Assembly: GCA_964564675.1 (NCBI GenBank)
Contig: CAZMBI010000005.1
Coordinates: forward strand, 1-64,000
Direction of reading: 5' to 3'
Length of the DNA stretch: 64,000 bases
DNA from: CAZMBI01 sp964564675
GTDB taxonomy: Bacteria; Pseudomonadota; Alphaproteobacteria; Rickettsiales; UBA3002
Shown here: positions 17,813-26,556 of the stretch, piece after piece
How the letters are laid out: each line of letters begins with the position of its first letter
How positions within the stretch are numbered: the first letter of the stretch is position 1
The notes under the pieces: generated by a model
Databases searched by the model: none
Told to the model about the DNA's origin: nothing
What the model saw: the letters and a program-made list of their open reading frames with translations, nothing else
Position numbers and translations under genes: made by a program

Positions 17813-20800
17813 TGCCTGATATCTCCGCATTCGCTTCGCTTGAGCCAGCCGTCGAGGGGGCGGTCGACACGCTTGGCGGCATCCCGCTGAGCGCACAGGG
17901 TTATGTGCTGGCCGGTCTCGCCGAGAAAGACCGGCCCATTATCCATATCTGCCCGTCTGATCGCGACATGGAAACCACCGCCGCCGTCTGCCGGTTTTTT
18001 GCACCACAGCGGCCGGTTCTCACCTTTCCCGCCTGGGACTGTCTGCCCTATGACCGCGTGTCGCCCTCACATGCCATTGTCGCCCAGCGGATTAATACCC
18101 TGACGCAACTCGCCGCCGCCCACACCCACGCACCGCGCACGTCATCCTTGGCAAATGAAGGAGGTGTGCCGCAACCGCCTCCCATCCTTATCACCACCAT
18201 CGGCGCCGCCATACAGAAACTGCCGCCGCGCGAATGGCTCAGCGAAGTGAGCCTGGTCATCCGCACGGGCGAAACGCTTGATCGCGACCTGCTGGTGATG
18301 TTTTTAACCGGCAACGGTTATACCCGCGTCAGCAAAGTGATGGAGCCGGGAGAATTCGCCCTGCGCGGTGGGATTATCGACCTGTTTCCGCCGGGCCACG
18401 AGTATGCGGTGCGCATCGATTATTTCGGTGATGAGATCGAATCGCTCAAAACCTTCGATCCGCTCAGCCAGATTAGCAGCGGTACGCGTGACGAACTGAC
18501 CCTGCAGCCCGTCGGCGAAGTTATGCTGCGTCAGGAGCATATCGAGCGCTTCCGCAGTGGCTATCGCGGGCGTTTTGGTGCAGTCACACAGGAAGATCCG
18601 TTATATGAATCGATTTCCGCCGGCCGCCGCTTTGCCGGAATGGAACACTGGCTACCGCTGTTTTATGAGCGGCTGGAAACGCTTTTTGATTATCTGCCGG
18701 AGGCGTTGATTACGATGGATGAACGCGCCCGGTCCACCCGCTATGACCGGCTGGAATTGCTGCAGGATTATTATCAGGCACGAGGCGCCGCGCGCCGTAA
18801 GAATGAACCGGCCTATCACCCCCTGCCGCCGGAAGAACTGTATTTGCTGGAAGATGCGTGGCAGCAACGGCTGGCGTCCCATTGCGTGCTGACATTTTCA
18901 GCGTTCCATCAGCAAACCACCGTGCATGGAAATGGCGAGATAGGTATTAAACCTGCCCCTGATTTCTCCGCCATTCGCAAACAACCTGACGGCGATATAT
19001 TTGCAGCCGTACATTCCGCCATTGCGGCACGTGACAAGCAGATCATGATCGCCTGCACCTCCCAGGGAAGCCTGGAACGTATTAAAAACATTCTGAAAGA
19101 TCATCATATCCACGAAGACGCCGGTGCAGACCTCCCGCCACCTGCGGAACACAATCGGGAGCGCGTCTCATTCATTATTCTGCCCATCGAAAGCGGGTTT
19201 GAAACCGATCATTTATTCCTGCTGACCGAACAGGATATTTTCGGTGAACGCATCATCCGCACGCAAAAACGCAAAAAACCCTCGGAAGCCTTCCTTGCCG
19301 AGGCCGCAGCCTTCAGCGAAGGGGAGCTGGTGGTTCATAAAGAGCACGGCATCGGCCGCTTTGACGGGCTGATCACCGTTGATGTGCATGGCGCACGGCA
19401 TGATTGCCTGAAGCTGGTTTATGCCGGAGAAGATAAGCTCTTCCTGCCGGTGGAAAATATGGATGTGATCAGCCGCTTCGGCAGCGAATCCGAGGGCGTG
19501 CCGCTCGATAAGCTCGGTGGTGTCGCGTGGCAAAAGCGCAAGGCGGCGATGAAAAAGCGCCTCAAGCTTGCTGCCGAGCAATTGCTCAAAATCGCCGCCA
19601 AACGCGCCGAGCGGGAAGCGCCGATACTGGCGCCCAACCCGGGAGCTTACAGCGAGTTCTGTGCCCGCTTTCCCTATGTCGAAACCGATGATCAGCAATC
19701 TGCGATCGATGACGTACTCGCCGATTTAGCGCAGCCCAAACCGATGGACCGGCTGATTTGCGGTGATGTCGGTTTCGGCAAAACCGAAGTCGCCCTGCGC
19801 GCGGCGTTCGCCGCGGTCAGTGCTGAGCAACCTGTGCAGGTAGTTGTGGTGGCGCCCACCACCCTGCTTGCCCGCCAACACGCCGAGAATTTCCGGGCGC
19901 GCTTTGAGGGGCTGCCCTACACCATCCGCACGCTTTCGCGGCTGGTTTCCACCAAACAGGCCAACGACACCAGGCGCGAACTAGCCGAAGGCGGAGTGGA
20001 TATCGTCGTCGGCACGCATGCCCTGCTTTCCAGGAAAATTGAATTCCACAATCTGGGCCTGGTGATCGTCGATGAAGAACAACATTTCGGCGTAGCGCAG
20101 AAAGAGCGGCTCAAACAGTTGCGCGCCAATGTCCACGTCCTGACTTTATCGGCCACTCCCATCCCGCGCACGTTGCAGCTTGCTTTATCCGGTGTGCGCG
20201 AACTCAGCCTGATCACCACGCCGCCGGTGGACCGGCTGGCGACTCGCAGTTTTGTCATGCCGTTTGACGGCATGGTCATCCGCGAGGCTATTCTGCGTGA
20301 GATGCATCGAGGCGGCAAAAGTTTTTATGTGACCCCGCGCATCAAACACATCAGCGAGCTGCGGCGCTCCCTGCAGGAGCTGGTGCCCGAGGTGAAGATT
20401 GCCGTCGCCCACGGGCAGATGGCGGCCAAAGAGCTCGATGACATTATGAACGCCTTTTATGACGGCCAGTATGACGTGCTGCTGTCCACCGCCATCATCG
20501 AATCCGGCCTCGATGTGCCAACCGCCAACACCATTATTGTCAATCATGCCGAAATGTTCGGCCTGGCACAGCTTTATCAGCTACGCGGGCGAGTCGGGCG
20601 CGGTAAAATCCGCGCTTATGCGTATTTCACGCTACCCCACCGTAAAACGTTCACCGCGCAGGCTTATAAACGCCTCGAAGTGATGCAGACGCTCGATACG
20701 CTCGGCGCCGGGTTCACACTCGCCAGTCATGATATGGATATACGCGGTTTCGGCAATCTGTTGGGTGAGGAGCAATCCGGCCATGTACGGGAAGTGGGCG

Positions 20801-21336
20801 TGGAGCTGTATCAATCCATGCTGGAAGAGGCGATCACCACGTTACGCCGAGGCAAATCGCAGGATGAGGCCGCCGAAAGCGTGCATGACTGGAGCCCACA
20901 GATCAATCTTGGCCGCTCGGTGCTTATTCCCGAATCCTATATCGAGGATCTGGATTTACGGCTAAGCCTCTATCGTCGGCTGGCCGCGCTTGAAACCCAG
21001 GAAGAAATCGAAAGCTTTGCCGCCGAGCTGATTGACCGCTTTGGCCCACTGCCAGCCGAAGTACGGCAGTTACTGGACGTGCTGCATATCAAACAATTGT
21101 GCAAGCAGGCGGGTGTCGAACGTATTGATACCGGTCCCAAGGGTGCGGTCTTTACCTTTCGTGAGAATCGCTTCGCCAGGCCCGAAGCGCTGCTGCAATA
21201 TATCGCCTCACACCCCAGGCACTTCAAGCTGCGCACTGACCACAAGCTGGTATATATGGATCGCTGGCAGTCCGAACAGGAGCGGTTTGATAAGATCAAC
21301 CGCTCGGTGGAAGCCATCGCCCGGCTGGCGGCTTGA
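17809..21336 (+). CDS. mfd: Transcription-repair coupling factor Mfd
   Basis: It removes RNA polymerase stalled at DNA lesions and recruits UvrA. The 1175-aa protein has the UvrB-homology module (residues ~1-350), the RNA-polymerase interaction domain with VVHKEHGIGRFDGL (~500-570), the helicase module with Walker A GDVGFGKTEVAL, DEEQ box (VIVDEEQHFG) and QLRGRVGRG, and the C-terminal TRCF domain. The start overlaps the sdhE stop. A hairpin (21336-21341 with 21348-21353) without a T-tract overlaps its end, before the convergent mrcA. Confidence 0.98.
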   Translation: MMPDISAFASLEPAVEGAVDTLGGIPLSAQGYVLAGLAEKDRPIIHICPSDRDMETTAAVCRFFAPQRPVLTFPAWDCLPYDRVSPSHAIVAQRINTLTQLAAAHTHAPRTSSLANEGGVPQPPPILITTIGAAIQKLPPREWLSEVSLVIRTGETLDRDLLVMFLTGNGYTRVSKVMEPGEFALRGGIIDLFPPGHEYAVRIDYFGDEIESLKTFDPLSQISSGTRDELTLQPVGEVMLRQEHIERFRSGYRGRFGAVTQEDPLYESISAGRRFAGMEHWLPLFYERLETLFDYLPEALITMDERARSTRYDRLELLQDYYQARGAARRKNEPAYHPLPPEELYLLEDAWQQRLASHCVLTFSAFHQQTTVHGNGEIGIKPAPDFSAIRKQPDGDIFAAVHSAIAARDKQIMIACTSQGSLERIKNILKDHHIHEDAGADLPPPAEHNRERVSFIILPIESGFETDHLFLLTEQDIFGERIIRTQKRKKPSEAFLAEAAAFSEGELVVHKEHGIGRFDGLITVDVHGARHDCLKLVYAGEDKLFLPVENMDVISRFGSESEGVPLDKLGGVAWQKRKAAMKKRLKLAAEQLLKIAAKRAEREAPILAPNPGAYSEFCARFPYVETDDQQSAIDDVLADLAQPKPMDRLICGDVGFGKTEVALRAAFAAVSAEQPVQVVVVAPTTLLARQHAENFRARFEGLPYTIRTLSRLVSTKQANDTRRELAEGGVDIVVGTHALLSRKIEFHNLGLVIVDEEQHFGVAQKERLKQLRANVHVLTLSATPIPRTLQLALSGVRELSLITTPPVDRLATRSFVMPFDGMVIREAILREMHRGGKSFYVTPRIKHISELRRSLQELVPEVKIAVAHGQMAAKELDDIMNAFYDGQYDVLLSTAIIESGLDVPTANTIIVNHAEMFGLAQLYQLRGRVGRGKIRAYAYFTLPHRKTFTAQAYKRLEVMQTLDTLGAGFTLASHDMDIRGFGNLLGEEQSGHVREVGVELYQSMLEEAITTLRRGKSQDEAAESVHDWSPQINLGRSVLIPESYIEDLDLRLSLYRRLAALETQEEIESFAAELIDRFGPLPAEVRQLLDVLHIKQLCKQAGVERIDTGPKGAVFTFRENRFARPEALLQYIASHPRHFKLRTDHKLVYMDRWQSEQERFDKINRSVEAIARLAA

Positions 21337-21357
21337 GGCACGGCTGAGTGCCTACGC

Positions 21358-24120
21358 CTAATACAGCCCGCCCGTGCCTTGTGAGGCAGAAGTGTTGGGA
21401 TTATAGCCGGGTTCGCTGCGCAGCGGCGGCCCCGGCTGATACTGCGAATTCGGCTGCTGCGCAATCGGCGTACGTGGCATCATCGGCATTTGCGTCGGAT
21501 CAAATCCTGCCGGGTTGTTGCTTGGGCCTATCCGCGCTTCGGCCGGCCGCCCACTCGGTGCCCCTTGTCTTTCCTGCGCCTGTTGACGACGGCGATAATC
21601 CTGCCACTGCGCCTTTTGCGGCGACATGTAATAATCCGTGTCCTCCCAGCCGGCATAGGGATCAAAGCCTTCTTGCACCTTGTCATAATTTTCCATAATG
21701 GCCGCCTGCGAATCGGCCTCGCTACCGGTTTTGGCCTCTGCCAGCGTAGAGGCCGGGCGATAAATCGGCCCGCCCACGGCAAAGGCTTCGGTAATCGTCT
21801 TACCGGCGCCGGGCATGCCCGGCTGCGGCGGCAGACCGGTCGCGCGGTCCACCTCTACCATCATAATGCCTGGTGGTGTGCGGAACGGGGTGGCCGGTTC
21901 ATCGGCCAGAGCGCTTTGCATAAAGTCGATAAAGGCAGGCAGGGCGACGCGGCTGCCGGTTTGTTTACGCCCCAGCGTTTTCGGCTGGTCATAGCCGATA
22001 TACACTCCGGCCACAAGGTCGGGAGAAAAGCCGATAAACCAGACATCGCGGCTGTCATTCGTGGTTCCGGTTTTGCCGGCCAACGGTTTGCCAATCTTAC
22101 GCGCACGCACCGCTGTACCGCGCTTGACCACGCCTTCCAAAATCGAGGTCATCTGATAGGCCACGCGCGGATCAATCACTACATTCCGGTCATCTTCGAT
22201 TATCGGCGGGTTATTAATCGCCACCGCCGAGCTGGGATTAACATCGCAGCCGATGCATTCGCGCGTATCGCGGCGGAAAACGATATTCCCCTCGCGATCG
22301 TCAATGCGTTCGATCAGCGACGCTTTCACCTCACGTCCGCCGTTGGCGATCATGGCATAGGCGGTGACCATATCCAGCAGAGTGGTTTCATACGCACCCA
22401 GCACCATCGAATAGTTACGCGGCACGCCGCTGTCATAAATGCCCAGCCGTTGCGCCACATCCACCACGCGGTTAATCCCCAGAATTTTCGCCAGCCGTAC
22501 GGTCATTGTGTTGCGCGATTTTTCCAGCCCCACCCGCAGCGTCGTCGGCCCCAGAAAATCACCACCGTAATTTTGCGGTTTCCATATGGGCAGCCCCGGC
22601 CCCTGCTCGATTTCAATTGGCTCGTCGAGAATGATCGTCGAGGGAGTAAAGCCGCTTTCAAGCGCCGTGAGATAGACAAACGGTTTAAACGCCGAACCCG
22701 GCTGGCGCCTGGCCTGCGTGGCGCGGTTGAACTCGCTGCCCTCATAGCTGTATCCGCCGGACATCGCCAGCACACGACCGGTATGCGGATCCATCACCAC
22801 CAGCGCACCGTTGACTTCCGGCACCTGATGCAGGGCGTATTGCTTTGCCTCCCCGTCCAGCGGGGTGACGATAATGATATCGCCTGGGCTGAGCACGTCG
22901 CTTACCTTGTTGACCGGCTTGCCGCGGCGCTGACCTTTCAGATCCTCGCGCGCCCATTTCAGCTCCTTGAGCGCAATCGTGCCCTTGGCGCCGCTGGGCA
23001 GACCAATGGTGGCGTCCCGGGGGGTTGTTTCCAGCACGGCGGCAAATTGTTGTTTTCCATACAGCGGCACATCATCGATATCCGCCGCAGCATCCAGCAG
23101 GCGCTCTTCCCAGTTGTCGGCGGCCTCCAGCTGCATCAGCGGCCCACGATAACCATAGCGCCGGTCATAATCGATCAACGCCTGGCGCAGCGCCGCATCG
23201 GCCATTTGCTGTGCCGGCGGGTCAACCGTGGTTTTCACCGTCAGCCCACCTTCATACAACACGCCCGAGCCATACATGTCGGCAAGCGTTCGCCGCGCTT
23301 CCTCGGCGAAAAAATCGGCGCGGGTGATTTCGTCGCTGGCCCGCTCTTCCAGCGCGATCGGCGCGGTGGATGCGCGCGAGGCTTCGAGTGCGTCGATATA
23401 CCCGTCATCCAGCATGCGTCCGATCACGTAATTGCGCCGCTTCTGCGCCGCCTCGTAATTGGTGAGCGGGTTATAGCGGCTGGGCGCTTTCGGCATCGCC
23501 GCCAGCAGGGCCGCCTCTTCGGTGGAAAGTTCATTCAGCGGTTTATTAAAATAGTTCAACGCCGCCGCCGCCACGCCATACGAACCATAGCCGAGATAAA
23601 TTTCATTGAGATACAGTTCTAAAATCTTTTCTTTGGTGTAAATATGGCTGATGCGGTACGCGAGGATGGCTTCCTTGATCTTACGTTCCAGCGTTTTTTC
23701 ATTAGATAACAGGAAGTTCTTTACCACTTGCTGGGTGATCGTTGAACCGCCTACCATTGAGCGCCCGCTGCCGTAATTGGTGATATTTTCAATCACCGCG
23801 CGCGCGATGCCGAAGATATCGATCCCCTGGTGCGAATAGAAGTTCTTGTCTTCCGCGGCGATGAACGCTTCCACCACGCGGCGCGGAATCGCTTTGTAGG
23901 GCACGAAGATACGCTTTTCCCTGGCATATTCGGCCAACAGGCTACCGTCTCCGGCATAAAGCCGGGTGACCACCGGCGGCGAATATTCCGCCAGTTTCTC
24001 AAATGAGGGCAGATCTTTGCTGTAATGGTGAAAGAGCAGGGCTACGGCAATAAAACCGAAGATGCCAGCCATCATTATCGAGGCGCCCGCCCAGGCCACA
24101 AATTTTCCGATGCGCTTCAT
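21358..24120 (-). CDS. mrcA: Penicillin-binding protein 1A
   Basis: This bifunctional enzyme polymerises and crosslinks peptidoglycan. The 920-aa protein has an N-terminal cytoplasmic tail and membrane anchor (residues ~8-32) and a GT51 transglycosylase with the catalytic glutamate in FIAAEDKNFYSHQG and the STITQQ motif. An OB-like insert follows, then a transpeptidase with SAFK (active serine), SRN and KTGTTND motifs. The last ~90 residues are a Q/P/G-rich low-complexity tail. It lies 54 bp downstream of amiC on the same strand, as in many alphaproteobacteria; prfB, the usual next gene, is absent and mfd converges instead. Confidence 0.96.
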   Translation of the reverse strand: MKRIGKFVAWAGASIMMAGIFGFIAVALLFHHYSKDLPSFEKLAEYSPPVVTRLYAGDGSLLAEYAREKRIFVPYKAIPRRVVEAFIAAEDKNFYSHQGIDIFGIARAVIENITNYGSGRSMVGGSTITQQVVKNFLLSNEKTLERKIKEAILAYRISHIYTKEKILELYLNEIYLGYGSYGVAAAALNYFNKPLNELSTEEAALLAAMPKAPSRYNPLTNYEAAQKRRNYVIGRMLDDGYIDALEASRASTAPIALEERASDEITRADFFAEEARRTLADMYGSGVLYEGGLTVKTTVDPPAQQMADAALRQALIDYDRRYGYRGPLMQLEAADNWEERLLDAAADIDDVPLYGKQQFAAVLETTPRDATIGLPSGAKGTIALKELKWAREDLKGQRRGKPVNKVSDVLSPGDIIIVTPLDGEAKQYALHQVPEVNGALVVMDPHTGRVLAMSGGYSYEGSEFNRATQARRQPGSAFKPFVYLTALESGFTPSTIILDEPIEIEQGPGLPIWKPQNYGGDFLGPTTLRVGLEKSRNTMTVRLAKILGINRVVDVAQRLGIYDSGVPRNYSMVLGAYETTLLDMVTAYAMIANGGREVKASLIERIDDREGNIVFRRDTRECIGCDVNPSSAVAINNPPIIEDDRNVVIDPRVAYQMTSILEGVVKRGTAVRARKIGKPLAGKTGTTNDSRDVWFIGFSPDLVAGVYIGYDQPKTLGRKQTGSRVALPAFIDFMQSALADEPATPFRTPPGIMMVEVDRATGLPPQPGMPGAGKTITEAFAVGGPIYRPASTLAEAKTGSEADSQAAIMENYDKVQEGFDPYAGWEDTDYYMSPQKAQWQDYRRRQQAQERQGAPSGRPAEARIGPSNNPAGFDPTQMPMMPRTPIAQQPNSQYQPGPPLRSEPGYNPNTSASQGTGGLY

Positions 24121-24174
24121 GTGAATTGCATACTAGCATGCTCCTGTCGCCCTGCGAAGGGGCGATCGTGCATT

Positions 24175-26109
24175 TTACCAACCTAAAATATCGAATAATT
24201 TTTCAAACACTGATCGGGTTTTCGCTTCAGCCTCATGAGGCGGCGCGGGCACGGTCTGATTAGGTTGCTCAGGCATTGCCTCGTTGTTTTCGGGCATTTC
24301 CTTTAGGTTAGTGACCAACGTATCGGGGTCGATCCCCTGCTCGCGCAGCTCGGCCCGTTTATTAATTTCCACCACGAATTTGGCCGGCGGCATGGTGTCG
24401 AACGCGAAGGGCCCTAAATCTTCAAACTCCAGATTGGGGCCGCCGCGCAGCAGAAAATTATCCATATGCGCCCAGTTATATTCGTCGGCATGCACGTAGT
24501 CATGAAATTTTTCACCTAGGGTGCCGGGTTCCTCGTCCGGCCAGTCCTGATAGTAGGTATTGAACAGATCGTTCAGGTTGCGCCCCTTATAGAAAGATTT
24601 AAAGGCTTTCGTATGGTGCAACATGAATTCCTTAATGGTCGCATTCCATTCCTGATCGAGCGCGTCCTGCAACTGCGTTGTAAAGATGATATTAATCATG
24701 TAATTAATACCCTCCTGATCGATACCGACCGGGCGCGTGGCCAGCGATACCACGGTCTCAGGCGGGATCTGGTAGCCTTCAACCTCCATCATCACATCCG
24801 AATAGCTCGCATAATGCCCGCTGGACAGATAATGAATCAGATAAGGGTTAAGCTCGATTGCCCGCCCCTTTGCATCCACCCAGGTCCTATCCCAGATAAC
24901 GGACTGATCATTAAGCAGGGTGATACGATAGCCGGTTTGCCACGCGCCGACGCTGGTATTGGTGCGTTTACGCCCCCGCCAGTAGGCATCAATCGCATCG
25001 AGCAGGCTGCGCGTGACCTTATCCTGATATTCCCGGCTTTGCAGGCGGCGCTCATCATCGCGATTGGATAAAAACCCGACCTCCACCAGCACGGACGGAA
25101 TATCCGGAGCTTTCAATACGCGAAACCCGGCAAAGCGGTGCGTGTTGCTCAAAAGCGGGACTTTGGGGTCCATATTGGCGATGATTAATTCGGCAAACTC
25201 CGAACCTTTGTTGCGCGTTTCGCGCTGCGCCAGATCGAGCAGGATGGTAGCGACTTCCTTATCCTCCACCGCCAGATCGATGCCGCCGATCACATCCGCG
25301 CGGTTTTCCTGCGCCGCCAGTGCGGCGGTTTCGGCATCGGAGGCTTCTTCTGAAAGCGTATAGACGGAAAAACCGCGTGCCGTGCGGTTGGGGTTCGAAT
25401 CCGCATGCAGCGAGATAAACATATCCGCATTATGTTTACGGGCTACATTAACCCGCTCTTGCAACAACAAATAGCGGTTATCGGTACGGGTGAGCTTGAC
25501 GCGGTAACGCCCGCTGCTGCGCAGGGCATCGCGCAGCTTTTTGGCATAGCGCAGCGTGATATGCTTTTCCTTAATGCCCGATGCGCCAATCGCCCCGCTA
25601 TCCTTGCCGCCATGGCCGGGATCGATCACGATCAACGGCTTGAGCGCATGGCGGGCCTGCTGTTTGGGCTTGGCCGCCGGCACCGGCGTCGCTGCACCCA
25701 CTTGAGAAGGCCCATCATAATCCAGCGTGATGCCAAGCCGTGGGGGGCTTTTCCCCACCGTAACCGTTGGTGGCGGCACCGATGCGTTCAAATCGAGCAC
25801 GATGCGAGAGATACCGGGTTCCGGCTTGCCGTAGCGGATATCGCGCAGCAGCCTGCCGCTGTAATCCGGACTTAGCCCAACGCCCCTGCCGCTTTCAATG
25901 GCGTGCAGATCGACTACGAAACGTCGCGGCTTTTGCAAGGCGAACTGGTCGACGGGGGTAACCGGGCGATCAAAAAAGATCACGACCTGCTCACTGCCAC
26001 TGCTGACTTCCACCTGTGTTTTCAGCGCATTGGCCGCCCAGACGCTGTTGGCGCCAAACCAGCACATCACACCGATTATTATCGCCAGCATTGTTCGCAT
26101 GGGTTCCAT
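24175..26109 (-). CDS. amiC: N-acetylmuramoyl-L-alanine amidase with C-terminal extension
   Basis: It cleaves the peptide stem from murein in the periplasm during division. From the start at 26109 (MEPMRTMLAII, signal peptide ending SVWAA) the protein has 644 aa; ATG 26100 is equally plausible. An AMIN domain spans ~30-130 and the zinc amidase_3 domain ~160-385, with ligands in DPGHGG, the glutamate of LQERVNVA, and SLHAD, and the catalytic glutamate in LVEVGFL. The family normally ends here near 400 aa. This protein continues for ~255 residues that I do not recognise: aromatic-rich, mixed, with a charged tail. No frameshift is seen. It lies upstream of mrcA. Confidence 0.93.
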   Translation of the reverse strand: MEPMRTMLAIIIGVMCWFGANSVWAANALKTQVEVSSGSEQVVIFFDRPVTPVDQFALQKPRRFVVDLHAIESGRGVGLSPDYSGRLLRDIRYGKPEPGISRIVLDLNASVPPPTVTVGKSPPRLGITLDYDGPSQVGAATPVPAAKPKQQARHALKPLIVIDPGHGGKDSGAIGASGIKEKHITLRYAKKLRDALRSSGRYRVKLTRTDNRYLLLQERVNVARKHNADMFISLHADSNPNRTARGFSVYTLSEEASDAETAALAAQENRADVIGGIDLAVEDKEVATILLDLAQRETRNKGSEFAELIIANMDPKVPLLSNTHRFAGFRVLKAPDIPSVLVEVGFLSNRDDERRLQSREYQDKVTRSLLDAIDAYWRGRKRTNTSVGAWQTGYRITLLNDQSVIWDRTWVDAKGRAIELNPYLIHYLSSGHYASYSDVMMEVEGYQIPPETVVSLATRPVGIDQEGINYMINIIFTTQLQDALDQEWNATIKEFMLHHTKAFKSFYKGRNLNDLFNTYYQDWPDEEPGTLGEKFHDYVHADEYNWAHMDNFLLRGGPNLEFEDLGPFAFDTMPPAKFVVEINKRAELREQGIDPDTLVTNLKEMPENNEAMPEQPNQTVPAPPHEAEAKTRSVFEKLFDILGW

Positions 26110-26556
26110 TAAAAACGGGAACCAGCCTGAATTGCAACGGCCATCCACGACTTATGCCCGATGATTTTAATGATGGACATGGGCCGCAGGTCGGGTATAG
26201 TAAGTATGATGCCAAAAAAAAGCATTGGCAGAGTGTTTTGAAAATATCGCCGGATGGCGCTAACAACCCGATTGAAACCCGTAGCCCGTCGGCCTGAATT
26301 GAGATTAACGAAACAACGGTAGCGCTTGTCGCACGCTCGATATATGAATATGAGAAATAGCACGACGATGATGCCAGCAGCACCTCTACCGCAATTCCAG
26401 CAATCCCCTGATTGTGCCGGCGTATCGCCTGGCTGCGGAAAGGCTAGTGCATGGCTGTCATACCCTCCTTATCTGTCTATCCTCTCATGTCATACCCGAT
26501 AACCGGGGCATAACTGAGCGTTCGCCAGGGCTACTTCAATAGAAGGAGCCACATTC
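26110..26556. other. 447-bp leader region upstream of rne, no gene
   Basis: This holds the divergent control regions of amiC (minus) and rne (plus). No reading frame looks coding. A weak sigma70-like pair for rne (TTGTCG then TATGAG, 17-bp spacer, near 26318-26346) is possible. Many bacterial rne genes have a long autoregulated 5' UTR, so part may be transcribed leader; this is inference. An AGAAGGAG ribosome binding site precedes the rne ATG. Confidence 0.5.

Noticed and set aside
21490..23622. 710-codon open frame on the plus strand opposite mrcA
   Set aside because: It mirrors the PBP1A gene, has no recognisable domain and is rich in Arg/His/Gln/Ile patterns typical of antisense GC-rich coding DNA.
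26109..26363. 84-codon frame upstream of amiC on the minus strand
   Set aside because: It lies in the shared leader of amiC and rne, has no ribosome binding site or recognisable sequence, and has a poor amino-acid pattern.
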